Part shown: positions 8,458 through 17,619 of the stretch, in pieces
How the letters are laid out: every line of letters starts with the position of its first letter
Position numbering within the stretch: the first letter of the stretch is position 1
DNA from: CAKUFA01 sp963646285
Lineage (GTDB): Bacteria > Bacillota > Clostridia > Christensenellales > Aristaeellaceae
DNA: 62,753 bases
Direction of reading: 5' to 3'
NCBI GenBank assembly: GCA_963646285.1
Contig: CAVIWF010000009.1
Location: 1-62,753, forward strand
Program-made: the position numbers and the translations under genes
Notes under the pieces: model-generated
Databases searched by the model: none
The model's input: only the letters and a program-made list of their open reading frames with translations
Told to the model about the DNA's origin: nothing

Positions 8458-8874
8458 ATGCAGCAGGTATTGGAACAGGCACAGAAGCTGGGCGAAGCCA
8501 TTTTGAACAGCGATGTTTATCAGCGGATGCACAAGGCAGAGCTTCAGGTGACGGTTGATCCGGAGGCCAGCAAGGCCATTGCAGAGGTCATTGAGAAGCG
8601 GCAGCAGGTGGAAAAGATCCTGACGGAAGCCAATGCGGATAAGAACGCCTTGGCAGAGGCAGGGGCAGCCATGGAAGCGGCGGAGAAACACATGAACGAG
8701 GTTCCTCTGGTGAAGGAATTGCAGGAGTCCCGTGCGGAATTTACCCAGATGATGGACAATGTGAATCGGCTGCTGCGCCTGATCATCACCGGGGAAACCG
8801 GGGAAGAAGAAACTGGCGGATGCAGCGGATCCTGCTCCAGCTGCGGCGGCGGATGCGGCTGCGGTCACTGCTGA
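8458..8874 (+). CDS. YlbF/YmcA family protein with a six-cysteine C-terminal tail
   Basis: This 138-residue, mainly helical protein belongs to the YlbF/YmcA (Com_YlbF) family. In B. subtilis YmcA, YlbF and YaaT form the Y-complex, which assists RNase Y and Spo0A phosphorylation and binds [4Fe-4S] clusters. The position between miaB and mutS matches that of ymcA. Residues 121-138 are almost only Gly, Ser and Cys, with cysteines at 122, 126, 129, 133, 135 and 138 plus His137, an obvious candidate metal or Fe-S site. The start is ATG 8458, 7 bases after AAAGGAG; an earlier in-frame ATG at 8437 overlaps miaB. Confidence 0.85.
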   Translation: MQQVLEQAQKLGEAILNSDVYQRMHKAELQVTVDPEASKAIAEVIEKRQQVEKILTEANADKNALAEAGAAMEAAEKHMNEVPLVKELQESRAEFTQMMDNVNRLLRLIITGETGEEETGGCSGSCSSCGGGCGCGHC

Positions 8875-8924
8875 AAAACGGAATTTGCCATTGAAAACGG
8901 GAAAGCGCACAAGGAGGAACCTAC

Positions 8925-11528
8925 ATGGCCAACGTAACGCCCATGATGCAGCAATATTTGAATATGAAGGCCAAGTACAAGGACTGCATCCTGTTCTTCC
9001 GGCTGGGCGATTTCTATGAAATGTTTTTTGATGACGCCAAGCTTGTATCCCGTGAGCTGGAGCTGACCCTTACTGGCAAGGATTGCGGTCTGGAGGAACG
9101 TGCCCCCATGTGCGGCATTCCTTACCATGCAGCCAACACCTACGTGGAGAAGCTGATTGAAAAGGGCTACAAGGTTGCCATTTGTGAACAGTTGGAGGAT
9201 CCAGCCCTGGCCAAGGGGCTGGTGCAGCGGGATGTGATCCGCATCATTACCCCCGGCACCGTCAATGACCCGGCCATGCTGGATGAGCGGGCGAATAACT
9301 TCCTGCTGTCCATCTATTTCACCGGGGATAAGGCAGGATTGGCCTTTGCAGATGTATCCACGGGCGAGTTTTTCGTTCATGAAGTGGAGCATGCGGAGCA
9401 AACCTTGGCAGATGAAGTGGCACGGATCAGCCCCATTGAAATCATTACCTCCGACTTGGTGAAGCTGCACGCCTGCCACCTGCGGGAGGATGTTTCTACC
9501 TCGGAGGAGAGCAGCAGCAGCTTCCAGTATCAGAATGCGTCGGAAGCCCTGTGCAGGCACTTTGCCCTGCAGGATCTCTCTCCTTTGGGACTGACGGAGG
9601 AATACCGTGCCGGTGCCTGTGCGGCAGGGGCACTGATGCATTACCTGAGCGATACCCAGAAAAACGCCTTGGAGCACATCACCACCCTGCGCATTTATCA
9701 GGGCACGGAAACCATGCTGCTGGATCGGAATACCAGGCGCAATCTGGAGCTGACGGAAAGCCTTCGCAGTCGCTCCAAGAAAGGTTCCCTGCTGTGGCTG
9801 ATGGACAAAACCTCCACTGCCATGGGAGGCCGTCTGCTGCGGAGCTGGATTGAACAGCCCCTTGTAAACAAGCAGGCCATCAATCGGCGGCTGGATGCTG
9901 TGGAGGAATTCACCCACCAGCATGTATTGACCATGACCCTTGCCGAGGAACTGCAAGGGGTTTATGATGTGGAACGGCTGCTGAGCAAGGTGGCCTATAA
10001 GAGCATGAATGCCCGGGACTGTCTGGCACTGTGCGCATCCCTGCAAAAGGTGCCGGGGATTCGGGGCTTGCTGGAAAAGTCAGAAAGCGCAGCTGTGCGG
10101 GACATTCGGGATCATCTGGATCCCTTGGAGGATTTGACTTCTCTGCTTGCACGAGCCATCCACCCGGATGCACCCATTCTGATTACCGAAGGGGGCATCA
10201 TTGCGGACGGCTATTCTTCCGTGCTGGATGATTACCGCCTGGCCTCCACCAACGGCAAGCAGTGGATTCTGGAATTGGAACAGCGGGAAAGAGAGCAGAC
10301 AGGCATTAAGAACCTGCGTATTCAGTACAACAAGGTGTTCGGATACTACATTGAGGTAACCCGCTCCTATTACGAGCTGGTGCCGGATCGGTATCAGCGG
10401 AAGCAGACCCTGGCCAACTGTGAACGGTACATGACGCCGGAGCTGAAGGAAATTGAACAGAAGATCGTTGGGGCACAGGAACAGTCGGTTCGGCTGGAAC
10501 TTCAGCTGTTTAACGAAATTCGGGAGCAGATTTCCGCACAGATTGGCCGGATCCAGCAGACCGCCATGGCACTGAAAACCCTGGATGCCATTTTGTCCTT
10601 AGCAAAACTGGCAGTCAGCAATCATTATGTGCGCCCGGAAATCACTGATGACGGCAGCCTGGATATTGTGGAAGGTCGTCACCCGGTGGTGGAGCAAACC
10701 ATGCAGGATGGCTTTGTGCCCAATGATACCCACATGGATCAGCAGGCACAGCGGATGCTCATTATCACCGGCCCCAACATGGCAGGCAAAAGCACCTACA
10801 TGCGGCAGGTGGCCTTGATTACCCTCATGGCGCATATTGGCTCCTTTGTGCCTGCCAAGGAAGCAAGGATCCCCATTGTGGATCGGATTTTTACCCGGGT
10901 AGGCGCATCTGATGACCTGGCCAGCGGACAGAGTACCTTCATGGTGGAAATGTCGGAAACGGCTTATATTCTCCGCAATGCAACGGCCAAGTCTTTGGTG
11001 ATTCTGGACGAAATCGGCCGGGGCACATCCACCTTTGACGGCCTGTCCATTGCATGGGCAGTAGTAGAATATCTGTGCGACAAACAGAAGGTTGGGGCGA
11101 AGACGCTGTTCGCGACCCACTATCACGAACTGTCGGAGCTGGAAGGCCACATTGAAGGGGTGCAGAATTACTGCATCTCGGTCAAGGAACACGGGGAAGA
11201 TGTGATTTTCCTGCGAAAAATCGTCCGTGGAGGGGCTGACAAGTCCTTCGGCATTCATGTGGCTCGGCTGGCAGGGGTTCCGCATCCGGTACTGGTACGT
11301 GCCCATGAGATTCAGGCAAGGCTGGAAGTCAGCGACATTAACCAGAACACCATCGGCCAGAATATTCTGGGCGAGGAAGTCAAGCGGGAAAACGAACAGG
11401 TTGATATGTTCGAGTTTGCCAAGACAGAGATTATCAACGAGCTGCAAAACATTGACGTCATGGCACTGACACCCATGGACGCCATTAACAAGCTGTTCCT
11501 GCTTCGGGAAATGGCACGGAAGCTCTAA
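8925..11528 (+). CDS. mutS: DNA mismatch repair protein MutS
   Basis: This 867-residue mismatch-recognition ATPase has the expected length. The mismatch-binding N-terminus contains RLGDFYEMFFDDA, with the Phe-x-Glu intercalation pair. The Walker A is GPNMAGKST (from residue 616) and the Walker B region DEIGRGTSTFDG. The ABC signature area follows, then a helix-turn-helix tail. QVDMF at 825-829 resembles a sliding-clamp-binding motif. The start is ATG 8925 behind AAGGAGG. mutL follows 26 bases after the stop. Confidence 0.97.
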   Translation: MANVTPMMQQYLNMKAKYKDCILFFRLGDFYEMFFDDAKLVSRELELTLTGKDCGLEERAPMCGIPYHAANTYVEKLIEKGYKVAICEQLEDPALAKGLVQRDVIRIITPGTVNDPAMLDERANNFLLSIYFTGDKAGLAFADVSTGEFFVHEVEHAEQTLADEVARISPIEIITSDLVKLHACHLREDVSTSEESSSSFQYQNASEALCRHFALQDLSPLGLTEEYRAGACAAGALMHYLSDTQKNALEHITTLRIYQGTETMLLDRNTRRNLELTESLRSRSKKGSLLWLMDKTSTAMGGRLLRSWIEQPLVNKQAINRRLDAVEEFTHQHVLTMTLAEELQGVYDVERLLSKVAYKSMNARDCLALCASLQKVPGIRGLLEKSESAAVRDIRDHLDPLEDLTSLLARAIHPDAPILITEGGIIADGYSSVLDDYRLASTNGKQWILELEQREREQTGIKNLRIQYNKVFGYYIEVTRSYYELVPDRYQRKQTLANCERYMTPELKEIEQKIVGAQEQSVRLELQLFNEIREQISAQIGRIQQTAMALKTLDAILSLAKLAVSNHYVRPEITDDGSLDIVEGRHPVVEQTMQDGFVPNDTHMDQQAQRMLIITGPNMAGKSTYMRQVALITLMAHIGSFVPAKEARIPIVDRIFTRVGASDDLASGQSTFMVEMSETAYILRNATAKSLVILDEIGRGTSTFDGLSIAWAVVEYLCDKQKVGAKTLFATHYHELSELEGHIEGVQNYCISVKEHGEDVIFLRKIVRGGADKSFGIHVARLAGVPHPVLVRAHEIQARLEVSDINQNTIGQNILGEEVKRENEQVDMFEFAKTEIINELQNIDVMALTPMDAINKLFLLREMARKL

Positions 11529-11554
11529 TCATCCGTGCCAGGGGGAGGTGGATT

Positions 11555-13471
11555 ATGGCAGGTGCCATTCGTTTATTAACCCAGGAGGTCATCGGGAAAA
11601 TTGCCGCCGGCGAGGTAGTGGAGCGTCCTTCTGCCGCTATTAAGGAGCTGGTGGAAAACAGCCTTGACGCTGGAGCAACGGCGGTGACGGTTGAAATTCG
11701 GGATGGGGGCATCAGCTATTTCCGCGTTACGGATAACGGCAGCGGTATTCGGCAAAGCGAAATTCGCATGGCCTTTGAGCGGCATGCCACCAGCAAAATC
11801 ACTGCTTCGGACGATTTGAATGCCATCCAGACCCTGGGGTTCCGTGGTGAGGCCCTGGCCTCCATTGCGGCGGTCGCCAAGGTGACCTGCACAACCCGCA
11901 CCCATGCAGACGATACAGGCATCAAGGTGCAGAATGAGGGCGGACAGATCACCTCCATGGAGGAAACGGCCTGCCCGGAGGGGACTACCTTTGTGGTGCG
12001 GGAATTGTTCTACAACACTCCCGTGCGGCTGAAATTCCTGAAAAAGCCTGTGACGGAGGCGGGGCTTGTTTCCGACCTGATGATGCGCCTGATCCTTTCC
12101 AGACCGGATGTATCCTTCCGCTATGTCAGCCAGGGGAAGACTTTGTATCATTCTGCCGGTGACGGACAGCTGGAATCTGCCGTGTTCAGCATTTACGGCA
12201 CGGAAATGAAGCGCACCATGCGCCGGGTGCAGGGCTGCGAAGGCGGCGTGGTGGTTGACGGCTATGTGGGCATTGGAGAAGGGGCACGGAGCAACCGCAG
12301 CCATGAATCCTTCTTCATTAACGGCCGATACATGCGCAGCGGACTCCTTTCCTCTGCTGTGGAAAGTGGCGTGCGGGAGCGGGTCATGATCGGCAAATAT
12401 CCAACCTGCGTCATTCACCTGACCATGCCCTATGAGCAGGTAGATGTAAACGTGCACCCCAACAAGCTGGAAGTACGCTTCCAAAACGAAGCTGCTGTGG
12501 CGCAGGCGGTGGAGAACATTATCCGGGACAGCATTACGGATCGGGATGCTCTGGAACGCCCTACCCCCATGCTGCTGACGGAGGAAGAACGTCCCCAGCT
12601 GCCGGTGCAGGTGACCAAAACGGTGCCCAACGCATCACAGACCCAGCCCTTGATGGTGAAGAGTCAAACCGTGCCTGCTATGACGGATGTGAAGACAAGC
12701 ACAGAAACGGTGACTGCGCCTGTCATGCAGCGTGCGCCCATTCCGACATCTGCCGTTATGCGAAGCCCGGCATCTACGGTGCAGCGTTATTTGGCAGAGG
12801 AGGAAACACTGCCGCCCCCTTTGTCCTCTGTGCCGGAAACAGCGGCGCAAACGCCTATGACAGGGGAACAGGTGGAAAGCTTCCTGCCTGATGCACCCAA
12901 GCCCATGAAGCTGCTGGGCGTGGTATTCAACACCTTTATCCTTGTTGAGTACGAGGATCACCTGCTGATGATCGATCAGCATGCCGTGCATGAGCGGCTG
13001 CTGTTTGACAAGCTGTCCAAGGCTTATGATCAGCATGAGGCAGGGCAGGAATTACTGGTGCCGCTGGTGCTGCATGTATCCCGCAGGGAGCAGGAATTGC
13101 TGGAGGACAACAAAGCTGTGCTGGAAAGCATTGGCCTTTCTGTGGAATCCTTTGGCGATCAGGAGATTTCCGTGCGCTCGTTGCCTATGATTCTCGGCCA
13201 GCCTCAGGCAGCGGATTTCATCCGGGATATTCTGGATCAGCTGCAAAGCGAACGGGGACAGATTAACATGGACAAGCGCCGTGCATCCATCCTTCAGCTG
13301 GCCTGCAAGAAGGCGGTGAAGGGCGGCGATCCCCTCAGCGAGGATGAAATCCGTGACTTGGTCAGCCGCATGATTGACCAGCAGGTAACGCCTACCTGCC
13401 CCCATGGCCGGCCGCTGGTGGTGGCCATTAGCCATCGAGAGCTGGATAAGCGGTTCAAGCGCATCCAGTAG
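11555..13471 (+). CDS. mutL: DNA mismatch repair protein MutL
   Basis: This 638-residue protein has an N-terminal GHKL ATPase (IAAGEVVERP, the ENSLDAGAT Mg2+ motif, DNGSGI, GFRGEAL), a Pro/Thr-rich linker (about 345-440) and a C-terminal endonuclease domain. The endonuclease motif DQHA(x)2E(x)4E is present as DQHAVHERLLFD (474-485), with Asp in place of the last Glu. ACKKAVK and the zinc-site CPHGRP are retained, so the nicking activity typical of organisms without MutH is probably intact. The start is ATG 11555 behind GGGGGAGG. The miaA start is 12 bases downstream. Confidence 0.96.
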   Translation: MAGAIRLLTQEVIGKIAAGEVVERPSAAIKELVENSLDAGATAVTVEIRDGGISYFRVTDNGSGIRQSEIRMAFERHATSKITASDDLNAIQTLGFRGEALASIAAVAKVTCTTRTHADDTGIKVQNEGGQITSMEETACPEGTTFVVRELFYNTPVRLKFLKKPVTEAGLVSDLMMRLILSRPDVSFRYVSQGKTLYHSAGDGQLESAVFSIYGTEMKRTMRRVQGCEGGVVVDGYVGIGEGARSNRSHESFFINGRYMRSGLLSSAVESGVRERVMIGKYPTCVIHLTMPYEQVDVNVHPNKLEVRFQNEAAVAQAVENIIRDSITDRDALERPTPMLLTEEERPQLPVQVTKTVPNASQTQPLMVKSQTVPAMTDVKTSTETVTAPVMQRAPIPTSAVMRSPASTVQRYLAEEETLPPPLSSVPETAAQTPMTGEQVESFLPDAPKPMKLLGVVFNTFILVEYEDHLLMIDQHAVHERLLFDKLSKAYDQHEAGQELLVPLVLHVSRREQELLEDNKAVLESIGLSVESFGDQEISVRSLPMILGQPQAADFIRDILDQLQSERGQINMDKRRASILQLACKKAVKGGDPLSEDEIRDLVSRMIDQQVTPTCPHGRPLVVAISHRELDKRFKRIQ

Positions 13472-13483
13472 GGAGGGACTGCA

Positions 13484-14428
13484 TTGACAGATCAACGAGC
13501 CTGCTGCTGGGTGCTGACAGGACCTACAGCCAGCGGCAAAACATCCCTGTCCATTCGTTTGGCCAAGGCGTTCCAGTGTGAAATCATCTGCATGGATTCC
13601 ATGCAGATTTACCGGGGGATGGACATCGGCACAGCCAAGCCAACACGAGAGGAAATGGAAGACATTCCTCATCACATGCTGGATGTGGCAGGCCCCGGGG
13701 AAAACTACAGCGTTGCCCAGTATCAGCAGGCGGCAGAAAAGGTGGCTCAGGACATCCTCGACCGGGGCAGGCAGCCCCTTTTTGTTGGGGGCACTGGGCT
13801 GTATCTCCGTGCGCTTCGTCATCCTATGGGCATGGGGCAGGTGGCGGCGGATGATGCCCTGCGGGAAACCCTTCAGCAGGAAGCAGATGTGCCGGGGGGC
13901 AGAGAAGCCCTTCATCACAGGCTTGCCATGGTGGATCCGGATACGGCAGAGCGGCTGCCGGTGAACGACGTCCGCCGTGTAATCCGGGCATTGGAGGTTT
14001 ATCAGCTGACCGGCGTGCCGTTTTCCAAGCAGCCCCGGGCGGAAGAAGAGGCAAAATTCCGCTACCGGGTGGCAACCTTGACCATGGAGCGGAGCTTGCT
14101 GTACGGACGTATCGAACAGCGGGTGGATGCCATGCTGGCACAGGGTTTGCTGGACGAAATCAAAGGCTTGCTGGAAGCAGGGGTGTCGGCGGATGCCCAG
14201 GCAATGAAGGCCATCGGCTATAAGGAACTGATTCCGGCGCTAAGGGGAGAAATCCCCTTGGACGAGGCGGTGAGCGCATTGAAGCAGAATACACGGCACT
14301 ATGCCAAACGCCAGCTGACGTGGATGCGGCGGGAGGAAGATGTGTGCTGGGTGGACAGCTTATCCCCGGATGCTTACGAGCAATTAGCAAACTGGTATAT
14401 GCAAGGAGCAGAGAATCATGACGATTGA
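13484..14428 (+). CDS. miaA: tRNA dimethylallyltransferase MiaA
   Basis: This 314-residue enzyme transfers a dimethylallyl group to A37 of tRNAs reading UNN codons, making the substrate of MiaB, which is encoded in the same run. The P-loop is GPTASGKTS. The segments CMDSMQIYRGMDIGTAKP, LFVGGTGLYLRAL and TRHYAKRQLTWMR are family signatures. Translation starts at TTG 13484, 7 bases after GGGAGGG. The last 11 bases overlap the next gene. Confidence 0.95.
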   Translation: MTDQRACCWVLTGPTASGKTSLSIRLAKAFQCEIICMDSMQIYRGMDIGTAKPTREEMEDIPHHMLDVAGPGENYSVAQYQQAAEKVAQDILDRGRQPLFVGGTGLYLRALRHPMGMGQVAADDALRETLQQEADVPGGREALHHRLAMVDPDTAERLPVNDVRRVIRALEVYQLTGVPFSKQPRAEEEAKFRYRVATLTMERSLLYGRIEQRVDAMLAQGLLDEIKGLLEAGVSADAQAMKAIGYKELIPALRGEIPLDEAVSALKQNTRHYAKRQLTWMRREEDVCWVDSLSPDAYEQLANWYMQGAENHDD

Positions 14429-15671
14429 GGAAAGAATCAGCCATGCAGAAGCAGGGCTGAAGGACGTATTTGCACGGATTGACCACATGGAGGAGATTGG
14501 CACGGCACGGGTGCTGGAGGCTTTCCGCACTCACGAAATTGCTTACCGCCATTTTGCTCCTACCACCGGCTACGGCTATGATGATGTAGGGCGGGATACC
14601 CTGGAAAAGGTCTTTGCTGACCTGTTTGGTACGGAAGCCGCCATTGTTCGTCCCCAGATTGCCAGCGGCACCCATGCCATTTCCCTTTGCCTGTTTGGTC
14701 TGCTGCTGCCGGGGGAGCATGTGCTCAGTGCCACTGGTAAGCCTTACGACACTTTAGAAGATATTATTGGCATGGGGGATGGCAAAGCGCCAGTAGGCTC
14801 CCTGAAGGAAATGGGAGTCGTCTACGATCAGGTGGAACTGACGGATGCAGGGGAAATCGACCTGGATGCTGTGGAGCGTGCCTTGACCCCCAAAACCACG
14901 CTGGTTATTGCCCAGCGCAGCCGGGGCTATGCCTGGCGGCCTTCGCTGATGCCGGAAAAGTTTGCTCCCCTGGCAGCCATGCTCCATGAGAAGCATCCCG
15001 GTGTTCGTTTGATGGTGGATAACTGCTACGGCGAGTTTGTGTGTGAAAAGGAGCCTACTCACTATGGCGCAGATGTGTGCGTGGGCAGCTTGATTAAGAA
15101 TCCCGGCGGCGGACTGGCGCCTACCGGCGGCTATGTGGTGGGGCGGAAGGATGCCATCGAGCGCATTGCTTACCGGCTGACGGCTCCGGGCATTGGCTTG
15201 GAGGTGGGCTCTTATGCAGGCAGCTATCAGCCCTTCTATCAGGGGCTGTTCATGGCACCCCACACCGTTGCTCAGGCGATGAAAACAGCCTGTCTTGCGG
15301 CCCGTGTGTTCGAGGAATTGGGCATGACGACCACACCTCCGGCTGACGAACCCCGTGCGGATATTATTCAGGCCATTCAGATGGAAACCCCGGAACGGCT
15401 GGTGGCTTTCTGTCAGGGGATTCAAATGGCTTCCCCTGTGGACAGCATGGCTTTGCCGGAACCTTGGGATATGCCCGGCTACCGGGATCAGGTGGTGATG
15501 GCAGCAGGCACGTTCGTTGCCGGTGCTTCCGTGGAGCTTAGTGCTGATGCTCCCATGCGTGCTCCTTTCACGGCGTACATGCAGGGCGGACTTACCTACA
15601 GCCATGGACGCATTGCCTTGAAGACCGCACTGGAACGCATGGTGCAGCAGGGCGCCCTGCAGCTGGCGTAA
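14418..15671 (+). CDS. PLP-dependent enzyme of the YnbB / methionine gamma-lyase-like family
   Basis: This 417-residue protein belongs to the family often called aluminum resistance protein or methionine gamma-lyase family protein (B. subtilis YnbB), which also lies downstream of miaA in Bacillus. It has the fold-type I PLP layout, with IASGTHAIS in the cofactor phosphate region and the presumed Schiff-base lysine in SLIKNPGGG. Its substrate is unknown; sulfur amino acid metabolism is plausible from the fold. ATG 14418 has AAGGAG upstream and overlaps miaA by 11 bases. It appears to end the long operon. Confidence 0.85.
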   Translation: MTIEERISHAEAGLKDVFARIDHMEEIGTARVLEAFRTHEIAYRHFAPTTGYGYDDVGRDTLEKVFADLFGTEAAIVRPQIASGTHAISLCLFGLLLPGEHVLSATGKPYDTLEDIIGMGDGKAPVGSLKEMGVVYDQVELTDAGEIDLDAVERALTPKTTLVIAQRSRGYAWRPSLMPEKFAPLAAMLHEKHPGVRLMVDNCYGEFVCEKEPTHYGADVCVGSLIKNPGGGLAPTGGYVVGRKDAIERIAYRLTAPGIGLEVGSYAGSYQPFYQGLFMAPHTVAQAMKTACLAARVFEELGMTTTPPADEPRADIIQAIQMETPERLVAFCQGIQMASPVDSMALPEPWDMPGYRDQVVMAAGTFVAGASVELSADAPMRAPFTAYMQGGLTYSHGRIALKTALERMVQQGALQLA

Positions 15672-15715
15672 TGCAATAGTACGAATCATTTTGCTCTTTT
15701 GATGAAAATTGTTCG

Positions 15716-15744
15716 TTGACAAGTCGCTCTTGCTGCGCTATAAT
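15716..15744 (+). promoter_or_regulatory. Consensus sigma-A promoter of the PurR-like phosphoribosyltransferase
   Basis: A perfect TTGACA (15716-15721) and a perfect TATAAT (15739-15744) are 17 bp apart, the best-matching promoter in the window. Oppositely oriented CGAA (15682-15685) and TTCG (15712-15715) elements lie just upstream. Confidence 0.85.
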
Positions 15745-15793
15745 AAATCGTAAAAAGTGGGTTACCCATGAAACGGAAATAGAGGGATGCATG

Positions 15794-16351
15794 ATGCTGA
15801 CACATACGATGACCATTGCTGGCTGCGAACGGCATTTGCCGATTTGCCGGGTAACGGACGATCTGTACATTGGTGCTTTCGTCATCTTTGGTGACGTGGA
15901 ACTGACGGTTGCCTGCGCTACGGAGCTGCTGAAGAAGGCACCGGCATATGACTATATGATTACGGCTGAGTCCAAGGGCATTCCCCTTGCGTACGAAATG
16001 GCTCGTCAGGCTGGGGACAGCAAGTGGTTCCTGGCTCGGAAAGCACCGAAGCTGTACATGCAGAACGTCTTCAGCGTGAAGGTGCGTTCCATCACCACCG
16101 CTGCAGAGCAGACCCTGTATCTGGACGGCGCAGATGCTGAAATGATGAAGGGCAAGCGGATTCTGATTGTGGACGACGTGATCTCCACGGGAGAATCTCT
16201 CCGTGCTATTGAAGAGTTGGTGCAGCAGGCAGGCGGTATCATTGCCGGCAAGATGGCCATTCTGGCTGAGGGCGACGCTCAAGACCGGGAAGACATTAAG
16301 TACCTGGAAAAGCTGCCCCTGTTTAACGCCAAGGGCGAAATCATCGGGTGA
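15794..16351 (+). CDS. Phosphoribosyltransferase-fold protein resembling the effector domain of PurR
   Basis: This 185-residue type I phosphoribosyltransferase-fold protein has the PRPP-binding loop RILIVDDVISTGESL. The segments MITAESKGIPLAYEMARQ and MAILAEGD resemble the C-terminal PRT domain of the purine repressor PurR (TVATKGIPLAYAAAS, VLVEAEG) more than classical adenine PRT. The N-terminal winged helix of PurR is absent. It could be a purine PRT (often auto-named adenine phosphoribosyltransferase) or a PRPP sensor. ATG 15794 has GAGGG 7 bases upstream; ATG 15791 is an alternative. It is monocistronic, between a consensus promoter and a strong terminator. Confidence 0.75.
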   Translation: MLTHTMTIAGCERHLPICRVTDDLYIGAFVIFGDVELTVACATELLKKAPAYDYMITAESKGIPLAYEMARQAGDSKWFLARKAPKLYMQNVFSVKVRSITTAAEQTLYLDGADAEMMKGKRILIVDDVISTGESLRAIEELVQQAGGIIAGKMAILAEGDAQDREDIKYLEKLPLFNAKGEIIG

Positions 16352-16371
16352 GCTGAAGCTATATATAAGGA

Positions 16372-16411
16372 GAAATCCCCTTCGAAGGCGGGTGCCTTTG
16401 AAGGGGATTTC
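16372..16411 (+). terminator. Strong hairpin terminator after the PRT gene
   Basis: GAAATCCCCTTC at 16372 pairs with GAAGGGGATTTC ending at 16411, extended inward by GAAGGC/GCCTTT around a short GGGT loop. A moderately T-rich stretch follows. The stem is about 18 bp. Confidence 0.75.
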
Positions 16412-16476
16412 GCTTGTTGTTGATCAAGTCATAGTTCTTTTTACACAAACGCCCCAATTTGCCCAGCAAATGATGC

Positions 16477-16505
16477 TTGCAATGCAGCTCTGTTCGCCTT
16501 ATAAT
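16477..16505 (+). promoter_or_regulatory. Promoter of the DegV-family gene
   Basis: TTGCAA (16477-16482) and a perfect TATAAT (16500-16505) are 17 bp apart, about 60 bases before the start codon. Confidence 0.7.
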
Positions 16506-16566
16506 GCCAACCATGGGTTTTTACCGTGGCTGCGGCCAACGGAGCGAAATGGAGGAAACTGAGCAG

Positions 16567-17415
16567 ATGAACGTCAAGGTGATTGCTGACAGCACATGCG
16601 ATCTTTCCAAAGAACTGGTGGCAAAATATGATATTGAAATCACCCCCCTGTCTGTTGCGCTGGGGGACGACTATTTGAAGGACGGCGCAGAAATCAAGCC
16701 GGAGGATATTTACGATTATGTGGCCAAGTCCGGCAAGCTGCCCAAAACCAGTGCGGTGAATGTGGAGGAATATCGCCGGGTCTACAAGGAATGGACGGCA
16801 AAGGGCTATGCGGTGGTGCAGGTGTGCATCAGCAGTTTGTTTTCTGCCTGCTATGCCAATGCCTGCAAGGCGGCAGAGGGCATGGAGCAAGTCTTTGTGG
16901 TAGACAGCATGAATCTTTCCACTGGCCAGGGCCTGGTCACCCTTCATGCAGCAGAAATGGCGGCGGCGGGAAAGCCGGCAGAAGAAATCTATCTCAGCTG
17001 TAAGGACATGGTGCCCCGGGTTGAGGCCAGCTTCGTCATTGATACGTTGGAGTATCTTTACAAAGGCGGACGGTGCAATGCATTGTCCATGTTCGGCGCC
17101 AATCTGCTGCATTTAAAGCCCTGCATTGAGGTCAAGGATGGCGCAATGCTGCCGGGAGAAAAATTCCGTGGCCGCATCGGCAAGGTTATGCTGGACTACG
17201 TGGAGGATCGGCTGAGAAATCGGCAGGACATCGATACCCACCGAATTTTCATCACCCATACCAAGTGCAAGCCGGAGGATGTGGAAGCTGTGCGCTGCAA
17301 GATTCGGGAAATCGTGCCCGAATTTGAGGAGATCCTTGAAACAGATGCAGGTTCCACCGTCACCACCCACTGCGGTCCCGGAACGTTGGGCATTTTGTTT
17401 GTGCGGAAAGCATGA
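16567..17415 (+). CDS. DegV family fatty-acid-binding protein (FakB-like)
   Basis: This 282-residue protein starts VKVIADSTCDLSKEL, the DegV hallmark, and contains the typical RVEASFVIDTLEYLYKGGR segment. DegV/FakB proteins hold a fatty acid while the kinase FakA phosphorylates it, feeding exogenous fatty acids into phospholipid synthesis; a fakA gene lies at 35150. ATG 16567 has GGAGG 11 bases upstream; an in-frame ATG at 16477 falls on the -35 box and is not credible. The unit is monocistronic, with its own promoter and a terminator at 17433. Confidence 0.9.
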   Translation: MNVKVIADSTCDLSKELVAKYDIEITPLSVALGDDYLKDGAEIKPEDIYDYVAKSGKLPKTSAVNVEEYRRVYKEWTAKGYAVVQVCISSLFSACYANACKAAEGMEQVFVVDSMNLSTGQGLVTLHAAEMAAAGKPAEEIYLSCKDMVPRVEASFVIDTLEYLYKGGRCNALSMFGANLLHLKPCIEVKDGAMLPGEKFRGRIGKVMLDYVEDRLRNRQDIDTHRIFITHTKCKPEDVEAVRCKIREIVPEFEEILETDAGSTVTTHCGPGTLGILFVRKA

Positions 17416-17432
17416 TGGAAAGTGAATAAACA

Positions 17433-17478
17433 GTGCCCCGGCATTTTCCTTTTGCAGGAAATATGTCGGGGTGCTTTT
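17433..17478 (+). terminator. Terminator after the DegV gene
   Basis: GTGCCCCGGCATTTTCC pairs imperfectly with GGAAATATGTCGGGGTGC around a TTTTGCA loop, followed by TTTT. Confidence 0.7.
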
Positions 17479-17558
17479 ACGGCTTGCACAGGAAAAATCA
17501 TGCTGGATCGAAAAACTGCGGAAGACTTTGCAGGCTGTGACTTCCCGTTTCGTTTCAG

Positions 17559-17587
17559 TTGCCAAGCGGATGAAAATCTGCTATACT
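17559..17587 (+). promoter_or_regulatory. Promoter of the Asp23-AmaP-DUF2273 operon
   Basis: TTGCCA (17559-17564) and TATACT (17582-17587) are 17 bp apart, about 33 bases before the Asp23-family start codon. Confidence 0.65.
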
Positions 17588-17619
17588 AGGGTGGAATCCC
17601 AAAAGGAGGTTTTGTTGAA

